In this document: one piece after another, positions 18,648 through 27,677 of the stretch
How the letters are laid out: every line of letters begins with the position of its first letter
Numbering within the stretch: position 1 is the stretch's first letter
NCBI RefSeq assembly: GCF_018492665.1
Contig: NZ_JAFVME010000012.1
Location: 124,001 to 188,000, forward strand
Length of the DNA: 64,000 nt
DNA from: Pedobacter sp. B4-66
GTDB taxonomy: Bacteria > Bacteroidota > Bacteroidia > Sphingobacteriales > Sphingobacteriaceae
Direction: 5' to 3'
Notes under the pieces: model-generated
The model's input: only the letters and a program-made list of their open reading frames with translations
Database searches by the model: none
What the model was told of the DNA's origin: nothing
Made by a program: the position numbers and the translations under genes

Positions 18648-20530
18648 TGTACCAAAAGATTCAGAAAGCTGGACAGCTAATAGGTAACATGGGCTGGAGG
18701 TATATCACCTTCAGAGTTGGATTTGAATTAAAGAAAAAGAGCGGGCTTCTAAAGAGGAAGTTTCCTTTAGATCCCCCCTTGAAAACCTTTTTTTCTCTAA
18801 AAAAATGGAAAGCTGAGGCCAAGCCATTCTTTTTTGAAAACATGGAATCTATTTTGACCAAAGAATCTATTCCTGAAGGACTAGAAAGAGATTATAAAAA
18901 TCTTTCGGAATATAAATACCCATTTTTTTCTAGTCTGGAGTATGACTTGGGAGCCAATTATGATTGGATAACGAATCCAGATACTGGATTTCAATACGAT
19001 GCCAATGCTCATTGGCTTGATATTAATGACTACGACCAAAAGGCTGGTGATATTAAATTTGTATGGGAGCCTTCCAGGTTTTCCCACCTTTATACCATGA
19101 TTCGGTATGATAAATATTTCGGGGAGGATTGTTCCAAACAAGTATTTAATGAAATAGAGCGTTGGTTAGATGGAAATAAAATTAATCAAGGACCGAATTT
19201 TAAGTGCAGTCAGGAAATCTCATTGAGAATAATGAATTGGACTTTTGCCCTATACTATTATAAAGATTCTCCTAATTTAACCGAAGGTCTTTTCAATAAG
19301 ATTCAGCATTATATTTATCATCAGGCTCAGCATGTGTATGATAATATAAATTTTTCCAGAATTGCAGTTAGAAATAACCACGCAATTACTGAAACCCTTC
19401 TTTTGTATTTGGTCGGTTTGTTATTCCCCCAATTCCCTAGATCAAATAAATGGAAGAAAGATGGAAAGCGATGGTTTGAACAGGAAATTGAATATCAGGT
19501 TTATCAGGATGGAACCTTTCTTCAGTTCTCAATGAATTACCATAGGGTGGTTATTCAGCTCTTGACTTGGGCTATACGCCTATCAGAGTTAAATAAAGAG
19601 AAATTTGAAGATGTGGTTTATGACAGAGCAGAGAAAAGTTTGAAATTTCTGATGAGCTCACTTAATGAAGAGACGGGGTTTTTGCCTAATTATGGTAATA
19701 ATGATGGTGCTCTCTTCTTTAAATTGAACAATGCGCATTATAGAGATTATATGCCACAATTGGAAGCCCTGAGTTATTCTTTAGGATTCAGTTGGCCATA
19801 CAGGAAATCTGAAGATGCGATATGGTATGGACTTGAATCAAGTGCTGGGGCTAAATCTACAGCCATTGAGAATGGTGTTAGTATGTTTGGGGAAGGTGGA
19901 TACTATATATTTAGATCCCCAGACTCTCTAAGTTTTATCAGGGCAGGTAAGCATAAAGACAGACCTGCACAAGCTGATAATTTACATTTGGATCTTTGGT
20001 ATAATGAAAAAAATATCCTGCATGATGGAGGAACATACAAGTACAATTGTAGTCCCGAAGATTTAAAATACTTTATGGGGACGCGCTCTCATAATACTGT
20101 TATGTTAGACGATAATGACCAAATGGAAAAGGGTTCCAGATTCATTTGGTATCATTGGACACAATGTGAGAAGGTAAAAACAGAAGAAACAGAAGACTAC
20201 TTTCTTTTTGAAGGCACTGTAAGTGCATTTAGACATATAGATAAAAATATAATGCAGATAAGGAAGCTTAAAATTTGGAAGAAGCAGCATGTTTGGGAGA
20301 TCGAAGATACAATAATAGGAAAGCCTAAAGAAATGCTACTTCGTCAAATATGGCATACAAGATATCCGGAAATGCTAACCTTTGAAAGTGTTGAAACATC
20401 AGGGAAACCTATAACTCCAACTATGAGTGAAGGGTATTATTCTGAATTTTATGGTATAAAAGAAGCATGTAGTGAATTAACACTTTCTACATACGAGGAA
20501 AATATAAAAACAATAATTTCAATAAAATAA
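18647..20530 (+). CDS. heparinase II/III-family protein
   Basis: A 627-residue protein with an N-terminal helical toroid (about residues 60-370; RNNHAITETLLLYL and YQDGTFLQFSMNYHRV). A C-terminal beta-sandwich carries the heparinase II/III signature (DNLHLDLWYNEKNILHDGGT, GTRSHNTVMLDDNDQM). The family cleaves uronic-acid-containing glycans by beta-elimination. No signal peptide is visible: the N-terminus is basic (MYQKIQKAGQLIGN), so a cytoplasmic or unusual location is implied. Its start overlaps the epimerase stop by one base. Proteins of this kind recur in EPS clusters, but their role there is unclear. Confidence 0.87.
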   Translation: MYQKIQKAGQLIGNMGWRYITFRVGFELKKKSGLLKRKFPLDPPLKTFFSLKKWKAEAKPFFFENMESILTKESIPEGLERDYKNLSEYKYPFFSSLEYDLGANYDWITNPDTGFQYDANAHWLDINDYDQKAGDIKFVWEPSRFSHLYTMIRYDKYFGEDCSKQVFNEIERWLDGNKINQGPNFKCSQEISLRIMNWTFALYYYKDSPNLTEGLFNKIQHYIYHQAQHVYDNINFSRIAVRNNHAITETLLLYLVGLLFPQFPRSNKWKKDGKRWFEQEIEYQVYQDGTFLQFSMNYHRVVIQLLTWAIRLSELNKEKFEDVVYDRAEKSLKFLMSSLNEETGFLPNYGNNDGALFFKLNNAHYRDYMPQLEALSYSLGFSWPYRKSEDAIWYGLESSAGAKSTAIENGVSMFGEGGYYIFRSPDSLSFIRAGKHKDRPAQADNLHLDLWYNEKNILHDGGTYKYNCSPEDLKYFMGTRSHNTVMLDDNDQMEKGSRFIWYHWTQCEKVKTEETEDYFLFEGTVSAFRHIDKNIMQIRKLKIWKKQHVWEIEDTIIGKPKEMLLRQIWHTRYPEMLTFESVETSGKPITPTMSEGYYSEFYGIKEACSELTLSTYEENIKTIISIK

Positions 20531-21769
20531 ATGAGAGTCCTATTACTTCATCAGTATTTTTTAGAGCAAGATGATCCCGGAGGATCCAGATTTAATGAAT
20601 TGACAGCGCAATGGACTGAACAAGGTCATGAAGTAACCGTACTCGCGGGTATGATGCATTATAATGGCCATGAGAAACGCGATATTTATAAAGGTAAATG
20701 GTTTGTAAATAATCAGCAGGGAAAGGTTAACGTATGGAGAACACATGTTTCTGAAAGCTATAATTCCGGATTTATTGGAAGATTATGGGGCTACTTTTCT
20801 TTTGTATTTTCTGCTCTTTGGGCAGGGTTGTTCAAAGTTAAAGGGAAATATGATATTATTTTGGTGACTTCTCCACCACTTTTTATTGGAATTACAGGTT
20901 ATCTTTTATCTAGAATAAAAGGAAAGCCTTTTGTCTTCGAAATTAGAGATTTGTGGCCTGAATCTGCTATAGATACTGGAGTTGTCACAAATAAAATGAT
21001 CATTAAACTTGCGTATGCATTGGAGGCATTTATTTATAAAAAAGCCAAAAAGATTAATGTTTTAACACCGGCCTTCAGAAAAACTTTAATCGAGAAAAAA
21101 TCTGTACCAGAGGATAAAATTATTTTTATTCCGAATGCAGCTGATTTTAGTTTATCTGATCATTTACTTCATGATTTTGATGTAACTGGTTTCAGAAAAA
21201 ATCTAAACTGGCAAGATAAGTTTGTTATTACTTATGTTGGAGCACATGGTGTAGCGAATCATTTGGATCAGGTATTGGAAACTGCCGACTTACTTAGAGA
21301 TACAAATGTTTTATTTGTATTGATTGGTCAGGGAATGCAAAAAAATCAGTTAAAGGAATTAGCGAGCAAAATGCAATTACAGAATATTCTTTTTCTTGAT
21401 CCTGTAGCCAAAGCTGAAGTGTTTAAATATATTTTTGCATCTGATATGGGAGCTTCTGTTCTGAAAGATGTGGAGACATTTAAAACAGTATACTCAAATA
21501 AAACATTTGATTATATGGCTTGTAAAAAGCCTATTTTCATGGCGATTGATGGTGTGTCCAGAGAGTTAGTAGAAGAAGCTAATGCAGGTATATTTGTGAA
21601 ACCTGAAAATCCAAAGGATTTTGCCGAAAAAGTTAAATTATACATGAGCGATCCAGAATTGATTAGACAACAAGGCGAGTCTGGTTATTCCTTTGCAAAG
21701 CAGAACTTTGACCGCAAAGTGCTGGCAAATAAATACATTGAGTATTTAAAGTTATTTAGTAATGTATAA
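20531..21769 (+). CDS. WbuB-like glycosyltransferase (GT4)
   Basis: A 412-residue GT-B transferase resembling WbuB (putative L-FucNAc transferase). It has MRVLLLHQYFLEQDDPGGSR, FEIRDLWPESAID, FIPNAADF, VITYVGAHGVANHLDQVL, VLFVLIGQGMQK and SNKTFDYMACKKPIFMAIDG (acidic EX7E-like end). It begins directly after the heparinase gene and overlaps the initiating transferase gene by 8 bases. It probably adds the second sugar onto the PglC-made undecaprenyl-linked residue. The sugar is inferred from family naming and is not shown here. Confidence 0.87.
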   Translation: MRVLLLHQYFLEQDDPGGSRFNELTAQWTEQGHEVTVLAGMMHYNGHEKRDIYKGKWFVNNQQGKVNVWRTHVSESYNSGFIGRLWGYFSFVFSALWAGLFKVKGKYDIILVTSPPLFIGITGYLLSRIKGKPFVFEIRDLWPESAIDTGVVTNKMIIKLAYALEAFIYKKAKKINVLTPAFRKTLIEKKSVPEDKIIFIPNAADFSLSDHLLHDFDVTGFRKNLNWQDKFVITYVGAHGVANHLDQVLETADLLRDTNVLFVLIGQGMQKNQLKELASKMQLQNILFLDPVAKAEVFKYIFASDMGASVLKDVETFKTVYSNKTFDYMACKKPIFMAIDGVSRELVEEANAGIFVKPENPKDFAEKVKLYMSDPELIRQQGESGYSFAKQNFDRKVLANKYIEYLKLFSNV

Positions 21770-22364
21770 AAATTGCTTGAAATACATTCTTGATGTTTTT
21801 ATTGCATCAATTGGCTTTATAATCTTGCTGCCTATATTTTTGTTGGTTACAGTTTTATTATGTCTTGCCAACCAAGGTAAACCCTTCTTTTTTCAACTTC
21901 GACCAGGTAAAAATGGAAAGCTGTTCAAAATAGTTAAGTTTAAAACGATGAACGATAGAAAAGGAGAGGATGGGCAATTATTGTCAGATGAAGAGCGATT
22001 AACTGCAGTGGGATTATTTGTCCGTAAAACATCTCTCGACGAAATTCCTCAACTATTAAATGTGATAAAAGGTGATATGAGCTTAATTGGACCAAGACCT
22101 CTGCTTCCTGAATACCTGCCTTTATATTCAAAAGACCAAAACAGAAGGCATGACGTTAGACCAGGTATTACCGGTTGGGCGCAAATTAATGGACGAAATG
22201 CAATTGGTTGGAAACAAAAATTTGAATTAGATATATGGTATGTAGATCATCTGAGTTTTTGGTTAGATTTGAAAATTATATTGTTAACTATTAAAAAGGT
22301 AATTGTTAAGGAGGGAATATCATCTGATACCTCCGTAACTATGGAAAAATTTACTGGAAACTAA
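21762..22364 (+). CDS. pglC: PglC-like initiating phosphoglycosyltransferase
   Basis: A 200-residue monotopic phosphoglycosyl transferase of the short PglC type. It has an N-terminal re-entrant hydrophobic helix (about residues 8-30), KIVKFKTMNDRKGEDG, the catalytic Asp-Glu dyad in KTSLDEIPQLLNVIKGDMSLIG, and RPGITGWAQINGRN. It transfers a phosphosugar from UDP to undecaprenyl phosphate and so starts the repeat unit. Its neighbours PglD, PglE and PglF point to UDP-di-N-acetylbacillosamine as donor. The coupled start overlaps the WbuB-like gene. Confidence 0.88.
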   Translation: MYKNCLKYILDVFIASIGFIILLPIFLLVTVLLCLANQGKPFFFQLRPGKNGKLFKIVKFKTMNDRKGEDGQLLSDEERLTAVGLFVRKTSLDEIPQLLNVIKGDMSLIGPRPLLPEYLPLYSKDQNRRHDVRPGITGWAQINGRNAIGWKQKFELDIWYVDHLSFWLDLKIILLTIKKVIVKEGISSDTSVTMEKFTGN

Positions 22365-22972
22365 TGCATATTATCGGTGCTAGCGGTCACGCAAAAGTGA
22401 TTATTGATATACTAAAACTGAACAAACAGGATATTACTGGTGTGTGGGATGATAATGAAGAAATCAAATGCTTATCTTCTTTTAAGATAAATGGCACTAT
22501 ACTTGAGTTTAAGAAACTAACCTCTCCTGAAGCTATTATTAGTATTGGTAATAACCGGATTAGAGAAATGCTTGCTAAGCAGTTAAATCTGGAGTTTGGA
22601 ATTGCTATCCATCCCTCGAGCGTAATTGCTGATTCAGTTGAAATATTAGCGGGAACGGTGGTTATGGCAAATGTTTCAATAAATGCCGATGCTTATATAG
22701 GAAGACATGCTATTCTGAACACGAATGCTTCAATAGACCATGATTGTAAAATTGGTGATTTTGTACATATCTCCCCGCAGGTAGGTTTAGCGGGAAACGT
22801 AATTGTGGGAGAAGGGACGCACATTGGTATAGGTGCTAATGTGATTCAAGGAATTAAAATAGGTCAATGGGCTACCATAGGTGCAGGTGCAGTCATCATA
22901 AAGGATGTACCTGATTTTGCAGTTGTAGTAGGAAATCCTGCTAGAATAATTAAATATAATACTATAATGTAA
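22364..22972 (+). CDS. pglD: PglD-like UDP-4-amino-sugar N-acetyltransferase
   Basis: A 202-residue NeuD/PglD protein. An N-terminal UDP-sugar-binding Rossmann domain (HIIGASGHAKVIIDIL) is followed by hexapeptide-repeat coils from about residue 80. The family catalytic His lies in NASIDHDCKIGD, and the end is VVVGNPARIIKYN. PglD acetylates the C4 amine to give UDP-di-N-acetylbacillosamine. The gene overlaps pglC and pglE by single bases, and that context makes the bacillosamine role more specific than for the relative at 1526-2158. Confidence 0.88.
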   Translation: MHIIGASGHAKVIIDILKLNKQDITGVWDDNEEIKCLSSFKINGTILEFKKLTSPEAIISIGNNRIREMLAKQLNLEFGIAIHPSSVIADSVEILAGTVVMANVSINADAYIGRHAILNTNASIDHDCKIGDFVHISPQVGLAGNVIVGEGTHIGIGANVIQGIKIGQWATIGAGAVIIKDVPDFAVVVGNPARIIKYNTIM

Positions 22973-24099
22973 TGAACGATAAAATATGGCTTTCTTCTCC
23001 CCACATGGGAGATAATGAACTTAAATATGTTACTGAGGCTTTCGAAACTAATTGGATTGCTCCTCTGGGGCCTCATGTTGATGGCTTTGAGAACGACCTC
23101 GTTGCCTATACTGGGTCAAAGTATGCCGCGGCTTTAAGTTCTGGAACTTCGGCAATTCACCTTGCTTTAATTATGCTAGGTGTAAAACCAGGTGATGAAG
23201 TAATTTGTCAATCTATGACCTTTTCTGCGAGTGCTAATCCTATTGCTTATGTAGGTGCAACACCTATTTTTGTAGACAGTGAAAAGGAAACCTGGAACAT
23301 GTGTCCAGATTTATTACGTGAGGCAATCGTAGATAGGATAGCAAAAGGTAAGAAGCCTAAAGCGATTATTCCTGTACATTTGTACGGCATGCCAGCACAA
23401 ATGGATAAGATTATGGCTATTGCAAATGAATTTGAAATTCCAATCATAGAAGACGCGGCTGAAGCTCTAGGTTCAACCATCAATGAAAAAGCGATGGGTA
23501 CCTTTGGTTTAATGGGTATTCTCTCGTTTAATGGGAATAAAATTATCACCACTTCTGGTGGAGGAGCCTTAATTTCTGATCAGGAAGAGTACATTACGCA
23601 AGGTAGATTTTTAGCAACTCAGGCAAGAGATAAAGCTCATCATTATGAACATAGCGAAATTGGTTATAACTACAGAATGAGTAATGTTTCTGCAGGTATC
23701 GGCAGAGGGCAAATGGAAGTTTTACAGGATCGTGTAAATAAAAGAAGGTCAAATTTTGAATTTTATAAAAAGGAATTATCTGCTTTTGAATGTATAAGTG
23801 TTTTGGAAGAGCCAAAAGGGTATTTTTCAAACAGATGGTTAAGTACAATTCATGTAAATCCCGTTAACGCTAAAGGGATTAACAAAAAGAGCCTTTACAA
23901 TATACTATCAGAGGATAATATTGAAAGCAGACCTCTTTGGAAGCCAATGCATATGCAGCCGGTGTTTGCCGACAGCCCTTTTTATGGCAATGGGGTCTCT
24001 GAAGAGTTGTTTCGCAATGGTTTGTGTCTTCCTTCAGGATCTAATTTAGGCGAGGAGGATTTGCAAAGAGTAGTAAAAGGTATTTCAAGCCTTTTTTAA
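22972..24099 (+). CDS. pglE: PglE-like UDP-4-keto sugar aminotransferase
   Basis: A 375-residue DegT/DnrJ/EryC1/StrS aminotransferase. It has MNDKIWLSSPHMGDNELKYV, ALSSGTSAIHLALIMLGV, PGDEVICQSMTFSASANPI, PVHLYGMPAQMD, EDAAEALGS and SFNGNKIITTSGGG (PLP Lys). This matches PglE, which aminates the 4-keto product of PglF. It is the last gene of the big + strand operon and is followed by an intrinsic terminator. The specificity rests on its neighbours PglC, PglD and the downstream 4,6-dehydratase. Confidence 0.88.
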   Translation: MNDKIWLSSPHMGDNELKYVTEAFETNWIAPLGPHVDGFENDLVAYTGSKYAAALSSGTSAIHLALIMLGVKPGDEVICQSMTFSASANPIAYVGATPIFVDSEKETWNMCPDLLREAIVDRIAKGKKPKAIIPVHLYGMPAQMDKIMAIANEFEIPIIEDAAEALGSTINEKAMGTFGLMGILSFNGNKIITTSGGGALISDQEEYITQGRFLATQARDKAHHYEHSEIGYNYRMSNVSAGIGRGQMEVLQDRVNKRRSNFEFYKKELSAFECISVLEEPKGYFSNRWLSTIHVNPVNAKGINKKSLYNILSEDNIESRPLWKPMHMQPVFADSPFYGNGVSEELFRNGLCLPSGSNLGEEDLQRVVKGISSLF

Positions 24100-24114
24100 A
24101 TGGCCCAGAAAGGT

Positions 24115-24153
24115 AGAGTCCTAATTATAAATTAATTAGGACTTTTTGTTTTT
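24115..24153 (+). terminator. intrinsic terminator after pglE
   Basis: A perfect 10-bp inverted repeat, GTCCTAATTA (24118-24127) and TAATTAGGAC (24133-24142), with a 5-base loop is followed directly by TTTTTGTTTTTC. It lies 18 bases after the pglE stop and marks the end of the polysaccharide operon. It separates pglE from the dehydratase gene. Confidence 0.82.
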
Positions 24154-24214
24154 CATTTTTTATAATTTAATAAATACCTACTTTTGGGTATTAAAAGTTT
24201 GGTTTAATTATTGC

Positions 24215-24222
24215 TAAGTTTG
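24215..24222 (+). promoter_or_regulatory. candidate Bacteroidota -7 promoter box for the dehydratase gene
   Basis: TAAGTTTG fits the TAnnTTTG consensus and lies 24 bases before the ATG at 24247, after the terminator. A TTTG at 24198-24201 is present but only 13 bases away, shorter than the usual -33 to -7 spacing, so the call is tentative. The real start is preceded by ATG at 24243, which reads only 4 codons before a stop. Confidence 0.35.
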
Positions 24223-24246
24223 TTTTTGGATAAAATCACCCTATGA

Positions 24247-26181
24247 ATGTTCACTAAACTAGAAATTGTACCTCGCTGGATTATATTCACAATCGATATT
24301 TGTTTGAGTGTATTTGCGCTCGTTCTGGCAAAAGTTCTGAAAAATAACTTTCTTATAGAGAACATTAATGCTTTGGCATTATATAAGTCTATATTGTTGG
24401 TTATTGTCGTAAATACTTTAGTGTTTTTTAACATCAAAACGTTTGCGGGAATTGTTCGCTACACCAGCGCACAGGATTCATTCAGAATATTGTTCGCAGT
24501 TGTTTTAAGCTCTCTTTCAATTTTCTTTTCTAATGCCATCATAATAGTACTAGGAGGTGATAGAATTCTTAGTAACGTTACAATTATTACCTATTCTTTA
24601 TTTAGTTTTCTATTTCTGATTACCTATAGGGTAATTGTAAAGTACTTTTTTATGTACATAAAAAATGCTAAACTCGATAAAATCAGAATAATTATTTATG
24701 GTGCCGGGGAAGCTGGGGTAGCAACCAAAAGAACATTCGATCATGATGCAAAAGTAAATAAGACTATTATTGCCTATGTAGATGACGATTTGCGAAAGGT
24801 TGGGAAAACCATTGATGGAGTTAAGATTCTGGATGCCGCAACTCTTGAAACCTTAATCATTAAACATGAAGTGGATGAAGTAATATTTGCTTCTTATACC
24901 ATACCTTCAGACAGAAAGGAACAAATAGTTGACGTGTGTTTGGAAAATGATGTTAAGATACTTAATATCCCACCGCCTGATGTTTGGGCTCGTGGTGATG
25001 TGAGTACCGCGCAGATTCAAAACCTTAATATTGAGGATCTATTAAACAGAAAACCGATTCATATTGATACTGAAGGTATACAAAACCAATTAAAGGGGAG
25101 GCGGATTCTAATTACGGGTGCAGCAGGATCTATAGGTAGTGAAATCGTAAGGCAAGTGTTGAAATTTGAATCAGGCCTGATCATTCTGTGCGATCATAGT
25201 GAGACTGCTTTGCATCATTTGTACCTAGAATTAGAAGAAACGCATAAGGATATTAACTTTCATGCTTTTATAGGCGATGTAAAAGATGAGAAACGAATGA
25301 ACTTTCTGTTTGAGACTTTTAAGCCTCATTACGTGTATCATGCGGCAGCATACAAACATGTACCTATGATGGAAGATAATCCGGCAGAAGCGATTAAAAC
25401 GAATGTATTGGGTACAAAAACAATTGCTGACCTGTCAGTTAAACATGGGGTTCAGAAATTTGTAATGATCTCTACGGATAAAGCCGTTAACCCAACAAAT
25501 ATCATGGGGGCTTCTAAACGTATTGCCGAGATCTATGTACAATCATTAAATAACTCTCTTACAACTCCAGATTTTATATTTTCAAATGGTTTAGGATATA
25601 TTAATGATCTAAACGTAAAGCCAATTACCAGGTTTATTACTACCCGATTTGGAAATGTTTTGGGGTCCAATGGTTCGGTAATCCCTAGATTTAAACAACA
25701 AATTGAGAAAGGTGGTCCTGTAACAGTTACCCATCCTGAAATTACCCGCTATTTCATGACCATACCAGAGGCATGTCGACTGGTATTGGAAGCCGGATGC
25801 ATGGGCAAGGGCGGTGAGATTTATGTTTTTGACATGGGTAAGTCTGTTAAAATTGTTGAGCTGGCCAAGAAAATGATTCGACTAGCTGGATTAGTTCCTA
25901 ATGAAGACATTAAGATCACCTATTCGGGCTTAAGACCAGGAGAAAAGTTGTATGAAGAGCTTTTGAATGATAATGAAAATACGATGCCTACTCATCATGA
26001 GAAGATCATGATTGGTCAGGTTCGTGAGTATGTTTTTAATGAAATAGAAGCCCAGATCTATAAATTAGTAGATCACGCCATTATTAATGACAATCGAAAA
26101 GTCGTAATCCAAATGAAGACCATTGTCCCTGAATTCAAGAGTAAAAATTCTAAGTTTGAGGAGTTTGATGTGGTTTCCTAA
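24247..26181 (+). CDS. pglF: membrane UDP-N-acetylglucosamine 4,6-dehydratase (PglF/CapD/WbpM-like)
   Basis: A 644-residue protein with four N-terminal membrane helices (to about residue 140), then a first Rossmann-like domain (IIIYGAGEAGVATKR). The SDR catalytic domain follows with TGAAGSIGSEIV, VYHAAAYKHVPMMEDNP, VMISTDKAVNPTN and MGASKR (Met/Lys in place of the usual Tyr/Lys, as in PglF), and it ends with GLRPGEKLYEELL. It makes the UDP-4-keto-6-deoxy sugar used by PglE. About 20 extra residues (around 438-458, PDFIFSNGLGYINDL) sit before the conserved FITTRFGNVLGSNGS. The gene lies after the operon terminator, so it may have its own promoter. Confidence 0.9.
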   Translation: MFTKLEIVPRWIIFTIDICLSVFALVLAKVLKNNFLIENINALALYKSILLVIVVNTLVFFNIKTFAGIVRYTSAQDSFRILFAVVLSSLSIFFSNAIIIVLGGDRILSNVTIITYSLFSFLFLITYRVIVKYFFMYIKNAKLDKIRIIIYGAGEAGVATKRTFDHDAKVNKTIIAYVDDDLRKVGKTIDGVKILDAATLETLIIKHEVDEVIFASYTIPSDRKEQIVDVCLENDVKILNIPPPDVWARGDVSTAQIQNLNIEDLLNRKPIHIDTEGIQNQLKGRRILITGAAGSIGSEIVRQVLKFESGLIILCDHSETALHHLYLELEETHKDINFHAFIGDVKDEKRMNFLFETFKPHYVYHAAAYKHVPMMEDNPAEAIKTNVLGTKTIADLSVKHGVQKFVMISTDKAVNPTNIMGASKRIAEIYVQSLNNSLTTPDFIFSNGLGYINDLNVKPITRFITTRFGNVLGSNGSVIPRFKQQIEKGGPVTVTHPEITRYFMTIPEACRLVLEAGCMGKGGEIYVFDMGKSVKIVELAKKMIRLAGLVPNEDIKITYSGLRPGEKLYEELLNDNENTMPTHHEKIMIGQVREYVFNEIEAQIYKLVDHAIINDNRKVVIQMKTIVPEFKSKNSKFEEFDVVS

Positions 26182-26201
26182 ATAAGATTTAACAAAATTT
26201 C

Positions 26202-27677
26202 ATGCCCAATAAGTTTTTTCTTGTATTACTACTAGTCTGCTGTCAGGGCTCTTTAAAAGCCAATTTCGTATTCGATTCAACTGCAACGGCTGCGTATAGG
26301 GCAATATTTGATTTGAGATTAAATGATGCGAGAGCATACATTGCTGAAGGAAAAAGGAATAATCCAAAAAATGGGATTTCCATTCTTTTGGACAATTATG
26401 TGGACTATTTTCACTTACTGACTTCTGACAATAAAGCTGATTATACCAAATTTAAAGAGCGCCGGTCGGAAAGGATAGACGCTTTGGAAGACAATGATGA
26501 AAGTTCGCCTTATTACTTGTTTGCCCAGGCAGAAGTATACCTGCAATGGGGGTTAATCAAAGCAAAGTTTGGAGACTATACTTCTTCCACTATGGATTTA
26601 AGGAAAGCCCAGAATTTGTTGAAAAAGAACAATGAAAAATTCAGTACTTTTTTACCTAATCAGAAAAGTCTGGCATTAATAGAAGTGGTATTTGGTGCTA
26701 TTCCGTCTAACTTGAAGGGTATCGCAGATTTTTTAGGACTTCGTGGCAATGTTTCGAATGGAGTAAAACGACTGGAAGCATTTAAATCAAATATTAAGGG
26801 TACGAAATACAGTTTCTATAATGACGAGGTGATTTTTCTATTATGCTTTATGGATATAGACCTGCTTCACAATAGAGACAATTATAACAAGCTCAGCGCT
26901 TTTTTAGAGGACATGAACGATAAGAGTTTACTTAAGACCTACCTTCAAGGTTACGTGGCATTTAAAACCGGAAAGAATGATAAGGCAATCTCTTATTTAG
27001 AGGACATTCCAAAATCTAATACCTACGCATCAATGCCGACTGTTCAGTATTTGTTAGGTAATGCCAAATTGTGCAGAATGGATAAAGATGCTGCTGTTTT
27101 TCTTGCCAATTATTTAAAGGAGTACAAAGGCACTAATTATATTAAAGACACCTACCTGAAACTGGCTTATCACTATTTTTTAAAGGACGATATGTTAGGG
27201 TATTCCAATTACATCAAACTGGTTCGCACAAAAGGATACGCATCTGATGAAAAAGACAAGCAGGCATTGAAGGAAGCGAACGGTGATAAACCGGACATTG
27301 ATCTTTTAAGGGCCAGACTTTACTTTGATGGAGGGTATTACAGCAAAGCTTTGGAGCAAATTAAAGATAAGCCTCAAGCTGAGCTAAAGACACTGCGTGA
27401 TCAGATTGAGCTTTATTACAGGCTGGGGAGGATATATGACCGTTTAGATAGCTTTAATGCAGCGACAGTGAACTATCAGAAGGCCATAAATTTAGGGAAG
27501 AACGAAAATTATTATTTTGCAGCGAATTCGGCTTTGTTTTTAGGGATGCTCTATGAGCAGAAAAATAACAATGCTAAGGCTGCCTATTATTACAACTTAA
27601 CCCTGGGGATGAAAGATCATGAATATCAGAATAGTATTGATACCCAGGCAAAAGATGGATTGCGCAGGGTCAAGTAG
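26202..27677 (+). CDS. secreted tetratricopeptide-repeat protein
   Basis: A 491-residue protein with an N-terminal signal peptide (hydrophobic FFLVLLLVCCQGSLKA, cleavage near residue 20). The body is helical, with TPR-like repeats clearest at about residues 370-470 (LRARLYFDGGYYSKALEQI; AATVNYQKAINLGKNENYYFAANSALFLGMLYEQ is the best pair). It is probably periplasmic and a protein-protein scaffold. It starts 20 bases after the dehydratase gene. The specific function is unknown. Its stop overlaps the stop of the convergent acyltransferase gene by 8 bases. Confidence 0.8.
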   Translation: MPNKFFLVLLLVCCQGSLKANFVFDSTATAAYRAIFDLRLNDARAYIAEGKRNNPKNGISILLDNYVDYFHLLTSDNKADYTKFKERRSERIDALEDNDESSPYYLFAQAEVYLQWGLIKAKFGDYTSSTMDLRKAQNLLKKNNEKFSTFLPNQKSLALIEVVFGAIPSNLKGIADFLGLRGNVSNGVKRLEAFKSNIKGTKYSFYNDEVIFLLCFMDIDLLHNRDNYNKLSAFLEDMNDKSLLKTYLQGYVAFKTGKNDKAISYLEDIPKSNTYASMPTVQYLLGNAKLCRMDKDAAVFLANYLKEYKGTNYIKDTYLKLAYHYFLKDDMLGYSNYIKLVRTKGYASDEKDKQALKEANGDKPDIDLLRARLYFDGGYYSKALEQIKDKPQAELKTLRDQIELYYRLGRIYDRLDSFNAATVNYQKAINLGKNENYYFAANSALFLGMLYEQKNNNAKAAYYYNLTLGMKDHEYQNSIDTQAKDGLRRVK

